From Smittia aterrima (lineage: Eukaryota > Arthropoda > Insecta > Diptera > Chironomidae), in NCBI GenBank assembly GCA_033063855.1, contig CP093831.1:7502001-7566000 (forward strand): a DNA stretch of 64,000 nucleotides. Reading direction: 5' to 3'. The translations under genes were made by a program, and so were the position numbers. The notes under the pieces are model-generated. The model was not told the origin of the DNA. It made no database searches and saw only the letters and a program-made list of their open reading frames with translations. This document shows positions 22,101 to 34,400 of this stretch, in pieces (the stretch's first letter is position 1; each line of letters starts with the position of its first letter).

Positions 22101-25100
22101 GCTTCAGAAATGCGGAAAAGTCAAAACGTGAAGAGCGCAAACGTTTACCGTCAGCTCTTTTTTTTGCCAATTTCCTCCCTCGAGACAACTTTCTCAAGCA
22201 AAAACGTTTCATAAAGTTGTCGAGAAAGTTTCTCTTCCTTCCATGATGTGAATTTCCTTTCAGTCAACTACGTTTCAAGCTTTGAAGGAGTTTCGTCGAC
22301 AGGGATTTCTTTGACGTCACGTAACTGATTCTATAAAACACAGCACGAGGAAGAGAAGACATAAATGTGACCAGAGACGTAAAATTTGCATGTTGATTGT
22401 AAGATTGGTTCGTAATGTAACTTCACGTGTCCGATACAATTCAATTTATCTATGACAAACTAACCCGAACCCTAATCCAAAACTATTATGTTTCAAATAG
22501 AAAGTTCACTTGACATGTCGACATATTTATCGAACTAACAAACTTAACATTGTAAGTTACGAGCTTATCTCGTATTCTCATCTCTGGTTTTGACTTCTTT
22601 CTGCTTGGGTCGGCAAAATCTGGTGAGCTTCTCTTATTCGAGAGGGAGATTTTTCGGTTGTCGAGAACTTGGATAATTATAAATTAATTTTAATTTATTG
22701 TGCTAATGTTGACTCAAGACTAACGTTCTCATGCGTAGTTTTGCTCTCAAGAGTTTCTTTTGTTTGCGTTTTTCCAAGGCACACATGAAACTTAATCCCG
22801 TAACCATATTTGCTTTCATCTAACCGCATCCACGTAGAGAGCAAAGGAGTGAGAGAAAGAGAGGTGGATGTGAACGGAATGGTAAAGCTAGAAGCGGCAA
22901 AGCATATAAATCTGCAACAGATGAAAGCTCGAGAAACTTCTGTTTGTGCTCAAACTTTTCACAAAGAAATAATCCTCGAGAAACAGATTTCCTTGTTGAG
23001 AAGATCGAACGAAGCGATTCTTCTTGTTTGGTGGCATCCAAAAATCAATTTCGTGTTTCCTCGAAAAGCCATTAATTTTGTTTTAAAAGCATAGCTCCCT
23101 TCGCTCAAGCTTTTGACACGAGCTTTCCTCGTTGAAATTCCCACTCTCAGAAATTATTTATTTTCAAGATTTTTTTTTCTTCAGCTAAGGGTTATTAGAT
23201 TAGACATTCCACATAAATCGTTCTCATGCGGTTAAGACTTTTCTCTCTTTGGTCTTGTTCCTGTTATAGATTTTCTTCGTGACCTTCGGCTAGCAACGCA
23301 ACTTCTTATTCTTAGTTTTCTCATTCGCTGTCTTCCATATCGCTCAACCCCGTTGATGAATGTTCAACTGATGAAGGATCTTCCTTCGAGATAAACAAGC
23401 ATTCCACAAACAAAAGCTAAAAATTGTATGCGAACAAAACTTTGTCTAATATTAATGAGAGTTCGTTTTTTGCTTGAACTCCGCTGTTCTTCTTATTTTT
23501 CGTCTTGTTTCTCCACCTCTACTATTCCAGTCTTCTCATCACCATCCCCATGCCCAAGTTTTCTTTGTTTGAGCTGAAAGAAGGAAGTGAAAGAAATCAA
23601 AATGAGCAATTGTGTGTTTTTGTCGTGTTCACAAGACAGAGAGAACCCAAAGTGGAAGGAGCAAGAAGTGAAATCAACCGGCGAGAAACTGAACAAAGAA
23701 GGAGGAGAGAAAGGGCAGGGAATATTAATCTCTGATTATATTGATAAAATTATCTCGCAGATCCACTGAGACTCTTAGTTTCTCTTTCCTTATCCGAACC
23801 CTTTTTGCTTGCTTTCGGATCGCTCGTCTATCCTTGTTATCTTCTCATAATTTCGACGGCAGAGTGGCTTGTGATGCATATTAAGAACACATTTTAGCAA
23901 GGCACTTGACGAAGAAATAAAGAGTTCGTGACTGTATTTAAGCTCTCTCTTCCTTCGTTTAACTCTTTTTCATTCTAAATATCTATCTTAGCTTTCTAAG
24001 CTTGCACAGCGGGAGGCGAATGCTTTATCTCGACGGGGAGGATTCATTGTCTCTAATGCCTTTTAATGAAATGATGCTTTTAATGAGCCAGGATAATTTC
24101 AATTTCTCTCTCGTTTCCCAAAGCACTTTTTCTTCTGCTCTAAAGCGATTATTTTCTTTTTGTATTTTGGGGTTCGCTTAGAAACGATAAAGGAAAACTT
24201 TGTTCAGATTTTGATCAAAACTATACCCAATTATCGTATTTCGGCGAAGAGACTCTACCCAGCGGGTGGAAACGCTGTGACGATAATTGATCACAAGAAC
24301 TTCTAATCGATGGCATTCTTTCGTAGACAAATCCAATTTCTTTCGGGAATTTATTATCCGAAGGTGGTGGGAGGAGATCACGGAGTGTTCATTCCTGTAT
24401 TGATTAAAACGTCATATATTTTGTTTAATCATCCCTCTACTGATAACATCTGCAAATAGTTCTCTTAATTGTCCTTTTACCCACATTTGGCATCATCTCC
24501 TTGGTTGGGTAATTAAGACTACGAAGGTCGCATTTTAGATATTCGAAGCAATTTGGCCCGCGCGTCGATTCATAAATTTTCTGTGGCCGCAATTTATGAT
24601 CATTACACGTTGAAATTACAAATAAATTGGATTAACACTCTAATATAAATGGCAAAAGCGCGGAGAAGCTCGATGATAATAATAACGCTAAGGCTTCGAT
24701 ATTGCGAACGTCGCTCTTGGCGAGATTAGAATAAATGTGATTTTCAGTTGACGAAATTTAATTTCTCTAGATATTCAAGGATAGAAACTTCTTAATTGGA
24801 ATGAGAGTACGCAGCTATCTCTGAGACCGAACGAACTGAAATCCCCTAGACCAATTTTTCTGGTAATTATTTCCGTAAAATTTCGGATTTAATCCCGAGA
24901 AAAAAAAAAGACAAAATCGAGGGAAAGTTTTCGCTCCGTTGTTGTGACAAATTAAATTACTTTTCATTCTAATAGCAACTCGTTAACCCTAGTTAGTTTT
25001 CATGAACATTTTTACACAATGATTTTGATAAATGCTTTCCTTCCTTGCTCGAGACTCTTCTCGTACGCAACGAGAGTGAGAGAGAGCTTTCGTTAAAGCT

Positions 25101-27909
25101 TTTTCGCCCAGCATAAAAAAGGGTTTCAGTGCGGGAAAAAATGTTATTTTTCATGGCGAGCATCGTTATTCTTAGAGGATTGACCCATTTCAGTTGCGAT
25201 GGGTGCTGGGGCGCTTATGACCGAGCTTCTCGGAACGTGAAGGATGAAGCAAGACGAAGAAGAAAGAAATCAAATGAATGCTTCTTGCAGGAAATAAATT
25301 TAAATTTCCGAATGACAAATCTTCAAAGGCGATGGCTTTCCTCCTGGGAATTTTCTCGTATTTTTACATGACTTGGCTTTCCTTTTCCTTATTCTCTTCG
25401 AGGAAAAACGATATGAAAATATCTTCAACTTGAGGAAGGCGGCAGTGAAGAAATGATAAAATTTAAATTTCAGACACACAACAAATATTAAAACATTGCG
25501 AAGCGTTTAACTTTTCATTTCTCGTCACTGACACAGAATTGCTGTCTCATCAATCTCAAATTTTGAAAACGTTGTCGTTTTTGTAAACGACAAGATTTCT
25601 ATCAGTTCGAGGTTTCAATAAGCTCGCGAATTATCTCTTTTTCCCCGTCAAGCCGAGCTCAACATCGTTTCTACACATATTGACTGTTTTATCGCTGTTT
25701 TCCCGCAATTTCTTTCAAGGTGAGCTGGATGCGAAAACGTGACTTGCATATTCTCACGTCGAATAACTTTTTGTACACGGGAGATCAGCGGTTCTCCGTC
25801 GTTCATCCACAAGACTCCGACGAATGGAATTTAAAGATAGAATACGCTCAACCGAAAGATGCGGGGACTTACGAATGTCAGGTAAGTAGCCGAGCTAGAT
25901 CCGCAAATCTAATCCCACATCTCCATTTCCAAAATGAAAAATTTATTAAGACGTTTTCCTTCTGTTTCCTTTTCATCTTCTCCTGCCTGTCTAGGTCAAT
26001 ACCGAGCCCAAAATCAACTTTGCAGTAAATCTTTCCGTCGGAAGTAAGATTTATACTTTTAATTTGCCTTTCTCTTTCCTTCGAACTTCGTTCGAACTAT
26101 AAAGCAATCATCTGCAATATTCTTGGACGTTTCAACCTTTTTTTATTTTCTCCTCGCTTACCGCAATCGATTCTAATGAAGAAAACGTCGGTCGTCAAAC
26201 CTCGAACGTTTTTCAAATAAAGAAAATCTCATTTCAAGAATGAGATCTAGGAAAAGTTTCCCCAAGAAAAATGCTAAATTGATTAGGGATTCACTGTCTT
26301 TACTCTTTTTTCTTGAAGCATGAAAAAGAATTCTACTTTAAGAGCTTCAATCATATGTGAGCCTCCAACAGCTTGAGCTCTAATAATTCATCTCTTCGTG
26401 ATCTTTGTTCAAACAGTTTTGTTGATGTTGGCAGTTTTGTCTCTGTCATCTTTGTAATTTCCTTTCGCTATGATCTTGGAACTTTTTAATTTGCAAAATA
26501 AAAACAGAGAGACGACAGTTTGAAAGTGATTTCATGGAAAGTTTTGACTTCGGTTTCCCCTCATCATCTTCCATATTTTAATTAGACCAAAGAAAATACG
26601 CATCGAAGAATGAAAAAAGTTTCTCCCCAAACACAAACAAAACACAAAATGTTGTTTCACAAGGTTTTCAACTGTTTTAAATTAAATATTTCAGGCCTGG
26701 ATTCTCATAATATTTATGCCATCCCCGATCGACATGAAGGTATTTTCCCAAATCTCTTCTTCTTAGCTCATTTCAAAGTTCCGATCTGCCTATGTTGTCT
26801 TTTCTGTTTCAACATTTTCGATTAAATTTTGCGGAGCTCGCTCATTTAACTTTTTTTTGTTAATCTTGTTTATGAATGAAAGAATGTTAATTTAATTTTC
26901 ATATTTTTGATGCCGGGGTGTAAACGACGCATGCGACCTTTCTACTTGGAGAGGTCCCGGACTAGACAATTTAATCTAATTGTGTTGCAGATGATTGAGT
27001 TTGCAATTTTCCCCTAAATTAGTTTTTATAGACATACATTCTGGAAATTATTTAATTGCCTTCGTTTTCTTCTCAACAATCATTTCGTCACGGAACAGCG
27101 GCACGAGCAAAGATAATTGGCTCCCAAGAAGTTCACATCAAGAAGGGTAGCACAATATCTCTCACATGCATGGTCAATATCTATGGCTCAGCGATTTCTT
27201 GGTGAGTGTCGTCTTTTACATCATTAATATGTTTCAAGCCGTTTGCCATTGACAACACAATCTCTAAACCTTCTTTTATCCTCCTACTCTTCTTCCTTCT
27301 TTCATTTTACACAAAAAAAAAACATCCAAATCAAGGTTCCATGGCACAAACGTAGTAAATTTCGATTCCGATCGTGGTGGCATTAGTTTGGAGCAGGAAA
27401 AGACCGAAATGGGGACGACGAGTCGTTTGCTGTTAACGAGAGCAAATTTTCCTGATAGTGGCAACTACAGCTGTGTTCCATTGGGAGCCCTCTCAGCAAG
27501 CGTAATCGTTCATGTTCTTAACGGTAATTGGAGAAGACTTTCACTGCTCGCTTTCTTGTATGCACAGAGACAGAGACTTCCCACAAACTAGACAGGAAAT
27601 TGAGCTCAAGGGAAAATGCTTTTACAAAATAATTACGCTAACACTATTGAAGTTCAATTCTGCTATAAGAATTCTCTGCCTTCAGCAACAAGAAAATAAA
27701 AAGTGTTGAGCGCTAAAAGTGGCTTATTAAGTTGTTATTATAATTTATTGCTTTCTTTTACAGGCGAGATTCCGCAAGCGATGCAAACCAGCGACGCTGT
27801 TCATCCACCACGTCCTCTATACGTAGCCCTTCTAGTCTTAAGCTCTCTTTGTAATTTATTTAGTCTACAACATATCATAATTAAGTTTGATAGGTTTATG
27901 CAGCGGTGA
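19104..27909 (+). CDS. DPR-family two-Ig neuronal surface protein, copy 1
   Basis: Seven exons: 19104-19236, 21763-21878, 25720-25881, 25995-26043, 27099-27201, 27336-27523 and 27764-27909. They encode 298 aa. A signal peptide (about 1-32) is followed by two immunoglobulin domains: Ig1 with Cys74, SWMRKRDLHILT (Trp86), and DAGTYECQ (Cys136); Ig2 with Cys177, Trp188, and DSGNYSC (Cys234). Sequons lie at Asn61, Asn149 and Asn231. A hydrophobic C-terminal stretch (about 269-290) fits a GPI-anchor signal or a membrane segment. Known of the family: DPR (defective proboscis extension response) proteins bind DIP receptors through Ig1 and help specify synaptic partners. The Ig1 and Ig2 texts resemble the Drosophila dpr1/6/10 group, but I cannot name the orthologue. 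The start is fixed by an in-frame TAA at 19074-19076. Introns of 2.5 and 3.8 kb are long compared with those elsewhere in the window. Confidence 0.95.
19237..21762 (+). other. Intron 1 of DPR copy 1 (2.5 kb)
   Basis: The donor is GTGAGT and the acceptor CCATAG, in phase 1, separating the signal-peptide exon from Ig1. It contains a 14 bp perfect palindrome (CTGCTAGCTAGCAG, 19563-19576) and a short inverted repeat (GTCTCTTCA/TGAAGAGAC, 20930-20948). No internal gene was seen. Confidence 0.85.
21879..25719 (+). other. Intron 2 of DPR copy 1 (3.8 kb)
   Basis: The donor is GTAAGT and the acceptor TTTCAAG, in phase 0, splitting Ig1 just before the SWMRKRD segment. Open frames inside it (up to 94 codons on both strands around 22.8-23.1 kb) show no domain and look like chance. 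It is the longest intron in the window and a candidate location for enhancers. Confidence 0.85.
26044..27098 (+). other. Intron 4 of DPR copy 1 (1.06 kb)
   Basis: The donor is GTAAGA and the acceptor GAACAG, in phase 1, separating Ig1 from Ig2. I see no other feature in it. Confidence 0.85.
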
Positions 27910-28210
27910 CTGTTGGTTCTCTAAAATGCTCTGACGCAAAAGTTCATAACTTGAGAATGATGCATTTGGAAACGAAATAGATAATTTATATGAAAAGCAA
28001 AGAGAAAATTATTTAAGACGTTTTTTAATGGAGATTGATAATCTATCGATACGATGAAGGAATCTTGAAGAATAATAATAGCAATAAGTGTGACTTAGTT
28101 GACTAACGAAGAGAAGTTTTCACTGAGAAAATGATGTTGAAAGTTTAATATAAAAGAAAAGCCTTTGACGACGATTGAAGTGACTTCGATTTTAATTTCA
28201 AAAGAATTTA

Positions 28211-28216
28211 ATAAAA
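28211..28216 (+). promoter_or_regulatory. Possible poly(A) signal of DPR copy 1
   Basis: The first clear AATAAA after the stop lies about 300 nt downstream. Other variants are nearby, so the choice is uncertain. Confidence 0.35.
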
Positions 28217-28239
28217 ATGGAAAAGCGGTTTAAACTTGT

Positions 28240-31200
28240 TTACGAAAGAACGTGGCTATGTTTGTGCGATAATCATTATAAAAATACGTGTGAACGATCA
28301 AAGGGACGCTTGTCGAACAAAGTGATGTTGATATTCAAATCAAAAGAGCGAATTCGCTTTTCCACATTTTTTTTAAATTCATTGTTTCAGTTTGAACGAG
28401 AGATGAAAATTTATTTTTCATTGGAGAGAAATTTAATAATATTTTCATCATCATTATTGTTTGGCGGGCCTCGCGTGCCATTGCGAGTGTGTGCGGGATT
28501 GAATATTTGTGTTTGCAGGCCGTGGGGAACGAATCGAGGAAAATATTTTGCAGAGAAATGAAAATTAAAACGATTCAGATAACACTGTTGGTTGTGATTC
28601 GCTTTTTATAACTTTTCAAACCCCGTAATGAAAATCAAACAAAAACGTGTCTTCTCGCGCGAAACATAAACAGAGCTTTTTCCACATGACAGCTCATATG
28701 ATCCCCGGAAAATCCATCAAAATGCTGTTCCTTTGCTGACTCGTTCGTATCCAACTTTTATCCGTTTTTAATTTAACGAATAAAAGAATCGAGAAGTTAA
28801 AAAAAAACTCTGACAAAAGTCGTTTGATCGAAGCCCATTCCGACCCCACGGCACATCAGAAATAAATTAGTTTTTATCACACGCAGCAGACTCGGTTGTA
28901 TATCGTCGTTTAAGCTCACAAAAGAGTCATCTCGAAATATTTTTATGTCGTCATGGAGTCATCTCGAAACAATTCTGGGCTGTGGATGATACGGTTCAAC
29001 TGTTTGGATTCCAATAAAAAAAAGTGATTTCGACTTCAAACGTTTGATTCTTGAACCAATGCGAAAATATCTAAACAGAGATTGTTAAATTTTACTCAGA
29101 TTCGATCGAGTTTGATTCCATCAAATGTCTTTAGAAACTCGATTGTTTAAATTGTCTTTGATCGTCAATAAAGGCTCAATTTGACTGTAAATAATGTGAA
29201 GGGAAACTTTCAACATTGAGATCGTTATCAAAACAAACATTGTAAAATATTAATGAGAAACTATTTCAAAGTAGAATAAAATAAAGTTACAAACTGGATC
29301 TTTCTTCTGCTTGTTTCTTTTTTTTCCTTTTCACTAAGTTTTAACTTACAGGATAGGAAACCTTGACGAGGATTTCATCAAGCATGAAGAGAGTTGAGGA
29401 AGGGAAGCGTGAATGAGAACGTTGTGCATGTAGAGATTTTCAACCATGGAGAAGAATCAAAGGCACTTAGCGATGTTAACGAGCAACTTCTCTCTCTCTC
29501 TCGTCTTCCTTATATCGAAAGCGTACGTTATTGAATTTCATGCATTCAAAAACATATTAACACATACTTTGTGAAATGAAACATTTGCTCTGGCACTGAG
29601 ATTTAAAGAAAGTGAGAGGAGGAATGCGTAAGTTTTGGGTGAAGGAAATGCTTAAACTTTTCCGCATGAGAAATATTTTCAAAAGTTGATGAAAAATTCA
29701 TCTCGGAATCACTTTTAAACGCTTTCGAAGCAGAAAAAAGTCAGCAGCCACATTTTCTCGTTACGAAAAGTAAATAAACAAAATCTCAAAATTTATATTA
29801 ACATGGCACACGGTGAATAAGAAAATGCTTTTCTCATGAGATTGAATCTTGCTGTGAATCAACACTCAAAGTCATCGTTTACTTATTTATCAAAGGCGCA
29901 TATTGAACAAATATAGACTTTCAAATCGACTCGAGAATCTCATCGACTTAACGATTCAACTCTTAATGCTTTCATCGAACGTGATATTTAGTGACTTCCC
30001 AACCGATTGAGCGAAGTGTTTTCCTTTCCTCTCTTTCACATCTTGCCAAACAAGAATTTCTAAGATATTTTTAAACACAATTGCCATCGCCTTTGAACAC
30101 ACATTTCAAAGCCTCTCGTCAAACGTAATAAAGTCATCTATTAATAGTCTCGCTTCACCTCTGTGTTCAAAAAATAATGTTTTCTCTCGAGAGAACAAAA
30201 TTCTTTCACTGTTTGCTCAAAACAATGCTGACTCGAGTGAAAGGAAAATAAAGTGTTTCACATCGCGCGCGCGACTAGTTGCGAAGGAATCATTAAAAAA
30301 TTAAGATATCTCTCTGTTCATCCGGAAAAATATTTTCTCGCGCTTTCTTCTTGCCTCTCGGAGTTTTGATTTATGATCTATAAGAGTGTCATATTAACAG
30401 AGATCTGTTTTGTAAATATTATTCATCCAAAGCGCCGTCACCAAAATGAATTATCATCGTGGAAATATGAGATGAAGTGTGGACTAAGGATCGCAATTTA
30501 TTATGTGATTGTGTGCGTTGATAAAGAAATAAATCACATTTGAAAAAAGTGAGAGGAAAGAGTTTTTCGATTGTTCAATCGCCAGGGACCACACGCGAGT
30601 CGGAAAAAAGATTAAAATGGCTAATTGGCGCCCCTCGCTCATTGACCCCGTTTCCACTAATTAAATTATCGCTTGAAATTGAACAGACTCGCATGGAAAT
30701 TTATTAATTAAGTTGACATAAAAAACATACTCGCGGATTCAGGAAAAATAATAATTCCTCGCGATATCATAATTAATTATTCGATGAGAGAGTTTTTTGT
30801 ACCACGCAGCACATCAGCAGAGTAGAAAAAAAAGAATTTTTGTTTCATTCAACGACGGCGCCTCTTTATGGTCGATGACTGAGTGAACATGAAAAAAAAC
30901 GAGCTAGAAGTGGAGAATTTACATTTTTATGTTCGTTTGATTCTTGTGCGAAGCAAAACTGATGCGTTTCCATTGAATCATTCGCAATTAACATTAAAAT
31001 TGGAAGAGAAGTGTTTTCGCGATACGTTCGAATAATAAAATGTCTGATTCGACTTAATGGCGATAAACATTTCCTGACTCTTTTTTATTGATAAACATTA
31101 AAAATCTGAAAAAGCTTTTACTCGAAACTCGAATATTTTATAATCATTTTTAATTGATAAAAAGTGGAAGCAATAAAGTAATTCCAAGTGAGCAAGCAGG

Positions 31201-31412
31201 AAGAGCTCACAAAAGTGAAAAATTTAACCTCATCAAGATTTAAAGCAGTGCAGAATGCTCGAAACCCTTATTTATACGAGTTGGTCCAGACCACTAATTA
31301 TTCTGTAAACCGCTGTTTGATTATCATTAACTGCTCCCATCCATCTCAACACACACAACAACTGTGCAGTGGCAACGAACACAATCCCGGATAACTAAGA
31401 GAAGAAGAAAAA
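28240..31412. other. Intergenic region between the two DPR genes
   Basis: About 3.2 kb without a convincing gene. It contains a CT run at 29489-29502. At about 30.6-30.8 kb there is a cluster of TAATTA-type homeodomain cores, including a palindromic ATAATTAATTAT at 30769-30780. The promoter and 5' leader of DPR copy 2 must lie in its last part. Confidence 0.6.
29489..29502 (+). repeat. CT dinucleotide run
   Basis: A short CT tract between the two DPR genes, GAGA-like on the opposite strand. Confidence 0.85.
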
Positions 31413-34400
31413 ATGTCACCGCATCATGAAGGAATGTTCATTATCAACGTAGTTCTTCATATGATTTGCTTCATTCCCAGCACGTTATCAAACCGCCTTC
31501 ACTATGCTCCACTCAGAGAGATAAATTCTTATAGTTCAAATAGAGGTGAATATAACTTTAATTAAAATGAGAAAATCAATTGGTAAATAATTAAATGTTC
31601 AAAGCTTAACAAAAGCTCTTTAAAAGCTTATTTGTAAAGTTCTTTTTGAATTCGATTTCTCTCTAGTCAACTTTGATACCAAGAATTAAGGTCGTCATTT
31701 CTCTTTTAAAATTCAAAGGAAATTACTTTTATTTGTCCTTGACGATTATTTTTCGTTTTCTCAAAATTTTTGAGTCAAAAAGTATTGACTTGAGGGAAGC
31801 GTGAACCGAATGTTTCATCTGCTCAGTTATTACACGAGAATAAAAATTTTGTTTTCCTCGAGCGAGCGATATTTTCATGAGAAACATTTGAACTCATTAA
31901 AATGATGTTTACTTCAAGACATCGCCTACACGTCTTCATCCGATGAAAGCTTCGTACGGTATCCATATTTCCTGAAAGTGCCGTCATCCGTCTCCGTGAT
32001 TGAGGGATCAACAGTCATTTTGTCATGTCGAATAGAAAACTTGGAAGACAGGTTAGTGTTTTGGATTCGCAACTCCGACACAACGATCTTGACCGCAGGC
32101 TTTACAACCTTCACGGCTGACACGAGGTTCAAAGTCAATCACGAAAATAGTGTCGACGCAACAGATTGGAGCCTCGTCATCACAAATGTCAAATTTGAGG
32201 ACCAAGGAGTGTACGAGTGTCAGATCAACACAGAACCGAAAATGAAATTGAATATAAATTTGATGGTTAAAGGTGAAACTTTCTTTTTTTTATTCCTCAT
32301 TAAATATTCATGTAAATATCTTCTCGACTTTTTGCCACCAACGTCTCGATTTTTCGGCGAAGAGAGCGAGTAAGATTAAGTAGACAGCATGTGCGTGTAT
32401 TGATCGAAAATATATTTTTCGCAGAACTTGTTGAGGTGATGGAAATGGATTCGCCTTTCAGTGGTGCGATGATTGAAGGAAAGAATTTCAACGTATTGAA
32501 AAAAGGATCGACAATCACATTGACTTGTAAAGTGATGGAGAATGAAATTGAGGGAAGCGATGGGAATGCTAGACGCATCGATTGGATGAAAAATGGAGAA
32601 CCGATAAATGTTCAGGTGATTGAAATAAAATAAACAAAATTCCGATGAAGGGTCAAAAGTTGTGGAAAGTTTGAGGTAACAAAATTTAAGCAAATCGATC
32701 TATTCTACCTTAAACTTCTAGACACGTCATGGTGGAGTCTCCATTGATACTGTTTGGCTTGTGAAAAGCGGCTCGAGCAAATTAACTCTGGGAAACCTTC
32801 AAGATGACGACTCGGGGAAGTACTCATGCACTTCAAATGGCTTCGAGTCAGAGCAGGTTTCCTTACGTGTTGTTCCGACTCTCAAAGGTAAGTGCCAACA
32901 CTCAGCACAAAAGCCCAATCTGTTTACTCCCCAAGATTACCATTTTATTAAAACTTTTCCTTTCCCTGCGAAACGGAACGAGAACTAAGAACGTTGAGGC
33001 AAAAGGTGGGAACCACATTATTTGTATGTTGTTCATTATGAACTCGAAGACGTTGGGGCTTAAAAGAACTATCATTACCTTCCTTTGCCGAGGGAATAAA
33101 TGAGGAGAAGCAGACGCTTAAGCTCCTTTACGATTCTTTCACCTCCACGAAAGTTGTTTTCGCCAAACAAAGCTTGCTCTCCGTCCCCATAAGCAACTCC
33201 CAATTCCTTTGTTAAAAGTTTTAATCCACACGGAGATTGTCTCGGAGATTAATTTCAGAGTGTTTAGTATGCAAAATACCTCGCTCGTTGTGGAAAGAGA
33301 ACATATGAGCTAATGGGAGTGCTGGGGGCTGACGTTTTCAAAGAAAATAACAATAATTACTTGAATAATTAAATGGAAGTTGCGATGAAGAGAAGAGGCA
33401 TTGATGTTTATGCATGTTCCTCTTCACCCAAGAGACAACAAAGTTGCTCGTAATGATAATGATGATATCTTTTTGATTCGTTTTACATCACAGCATGTGC
33501 TCAAGACCATAAGGCTTTGATTAAAATCTGCAAAGGCGTTAAAACTTTTCAACGTTACTCTTGATTGCATTCGACGTGCAGCGCTTCGTTAATTGAATTG
33601 CACACTTACGAGTTCCCGTCAGAATATTGCAAGAACATGTTTTAATTAATTTGACATGCTTTAAGGAGTTTGTTGAAAAGGGAAAAGAAAACTCTTTGAT
33701 TTCATTTATCTCTCGTATGTCTTCTGGAAATCCTCATGCACCTTTGCTGATGAAAGCAAACTTTTTCTTCGCGTTTTTAAAACCATCATTACGTCAAAGT
33801 TTCATTCATCAAGTTGTTTCAATTCTCTTCTCTTTTCTTCTTTGTTTCAAATCGTGTCAGTGATTTTGAAGCAATTTTAATTCACTACGTCTCTCAGTCG
33901 TCATTTGATTTTTTTTTGCATTTCTTGATGAAAGCAGAAGTGAATACAAAAGTGCAATATTTCGTCCTCATATTTCTTTCATATAGTTCAAGTCGTATGC
34001 CTTTTCTCCTCTTTTACTTGGTTGAGCCATAAAGTCGAGAGTATTGTGCTTTCAAGCAGAACGATAATGAAAGCTTCACTGGTGTTCAATTAGACTGAAA
34101 GAGCTCAAGATGGTCGTGTTTAGAATTGTTTTTATCCTTTTGTTGCTCTCGAATATTGTCTCGAGTCGTTTGATCTTACAATGTCTGGAAATCGAATTTC
34201 TAAAACATTTTCCAAATATTTTCTTTTTCACGTTTCATTGAAAGGCTTCATATTTTCGCGCGTGACAAATCCTGACAAAGTTCTCAGACGAAATAGAATT
34301 TAAGAATCAATATACTTTTCGATTGCGTCTAATGATATTTGTGATCAGCACACGGAGTGGAAACCGAAGGATTTTTCAATTTGACAGTGATACTGAAGCA

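Noticed and set aside
31188..31394. 68-codon frame just upstream of DPR copy 2
   Set aside because: It begins at a GTG, not ATG, and ends at the in-frame stop 18 nt before the real start. Its value is only to fix that start.
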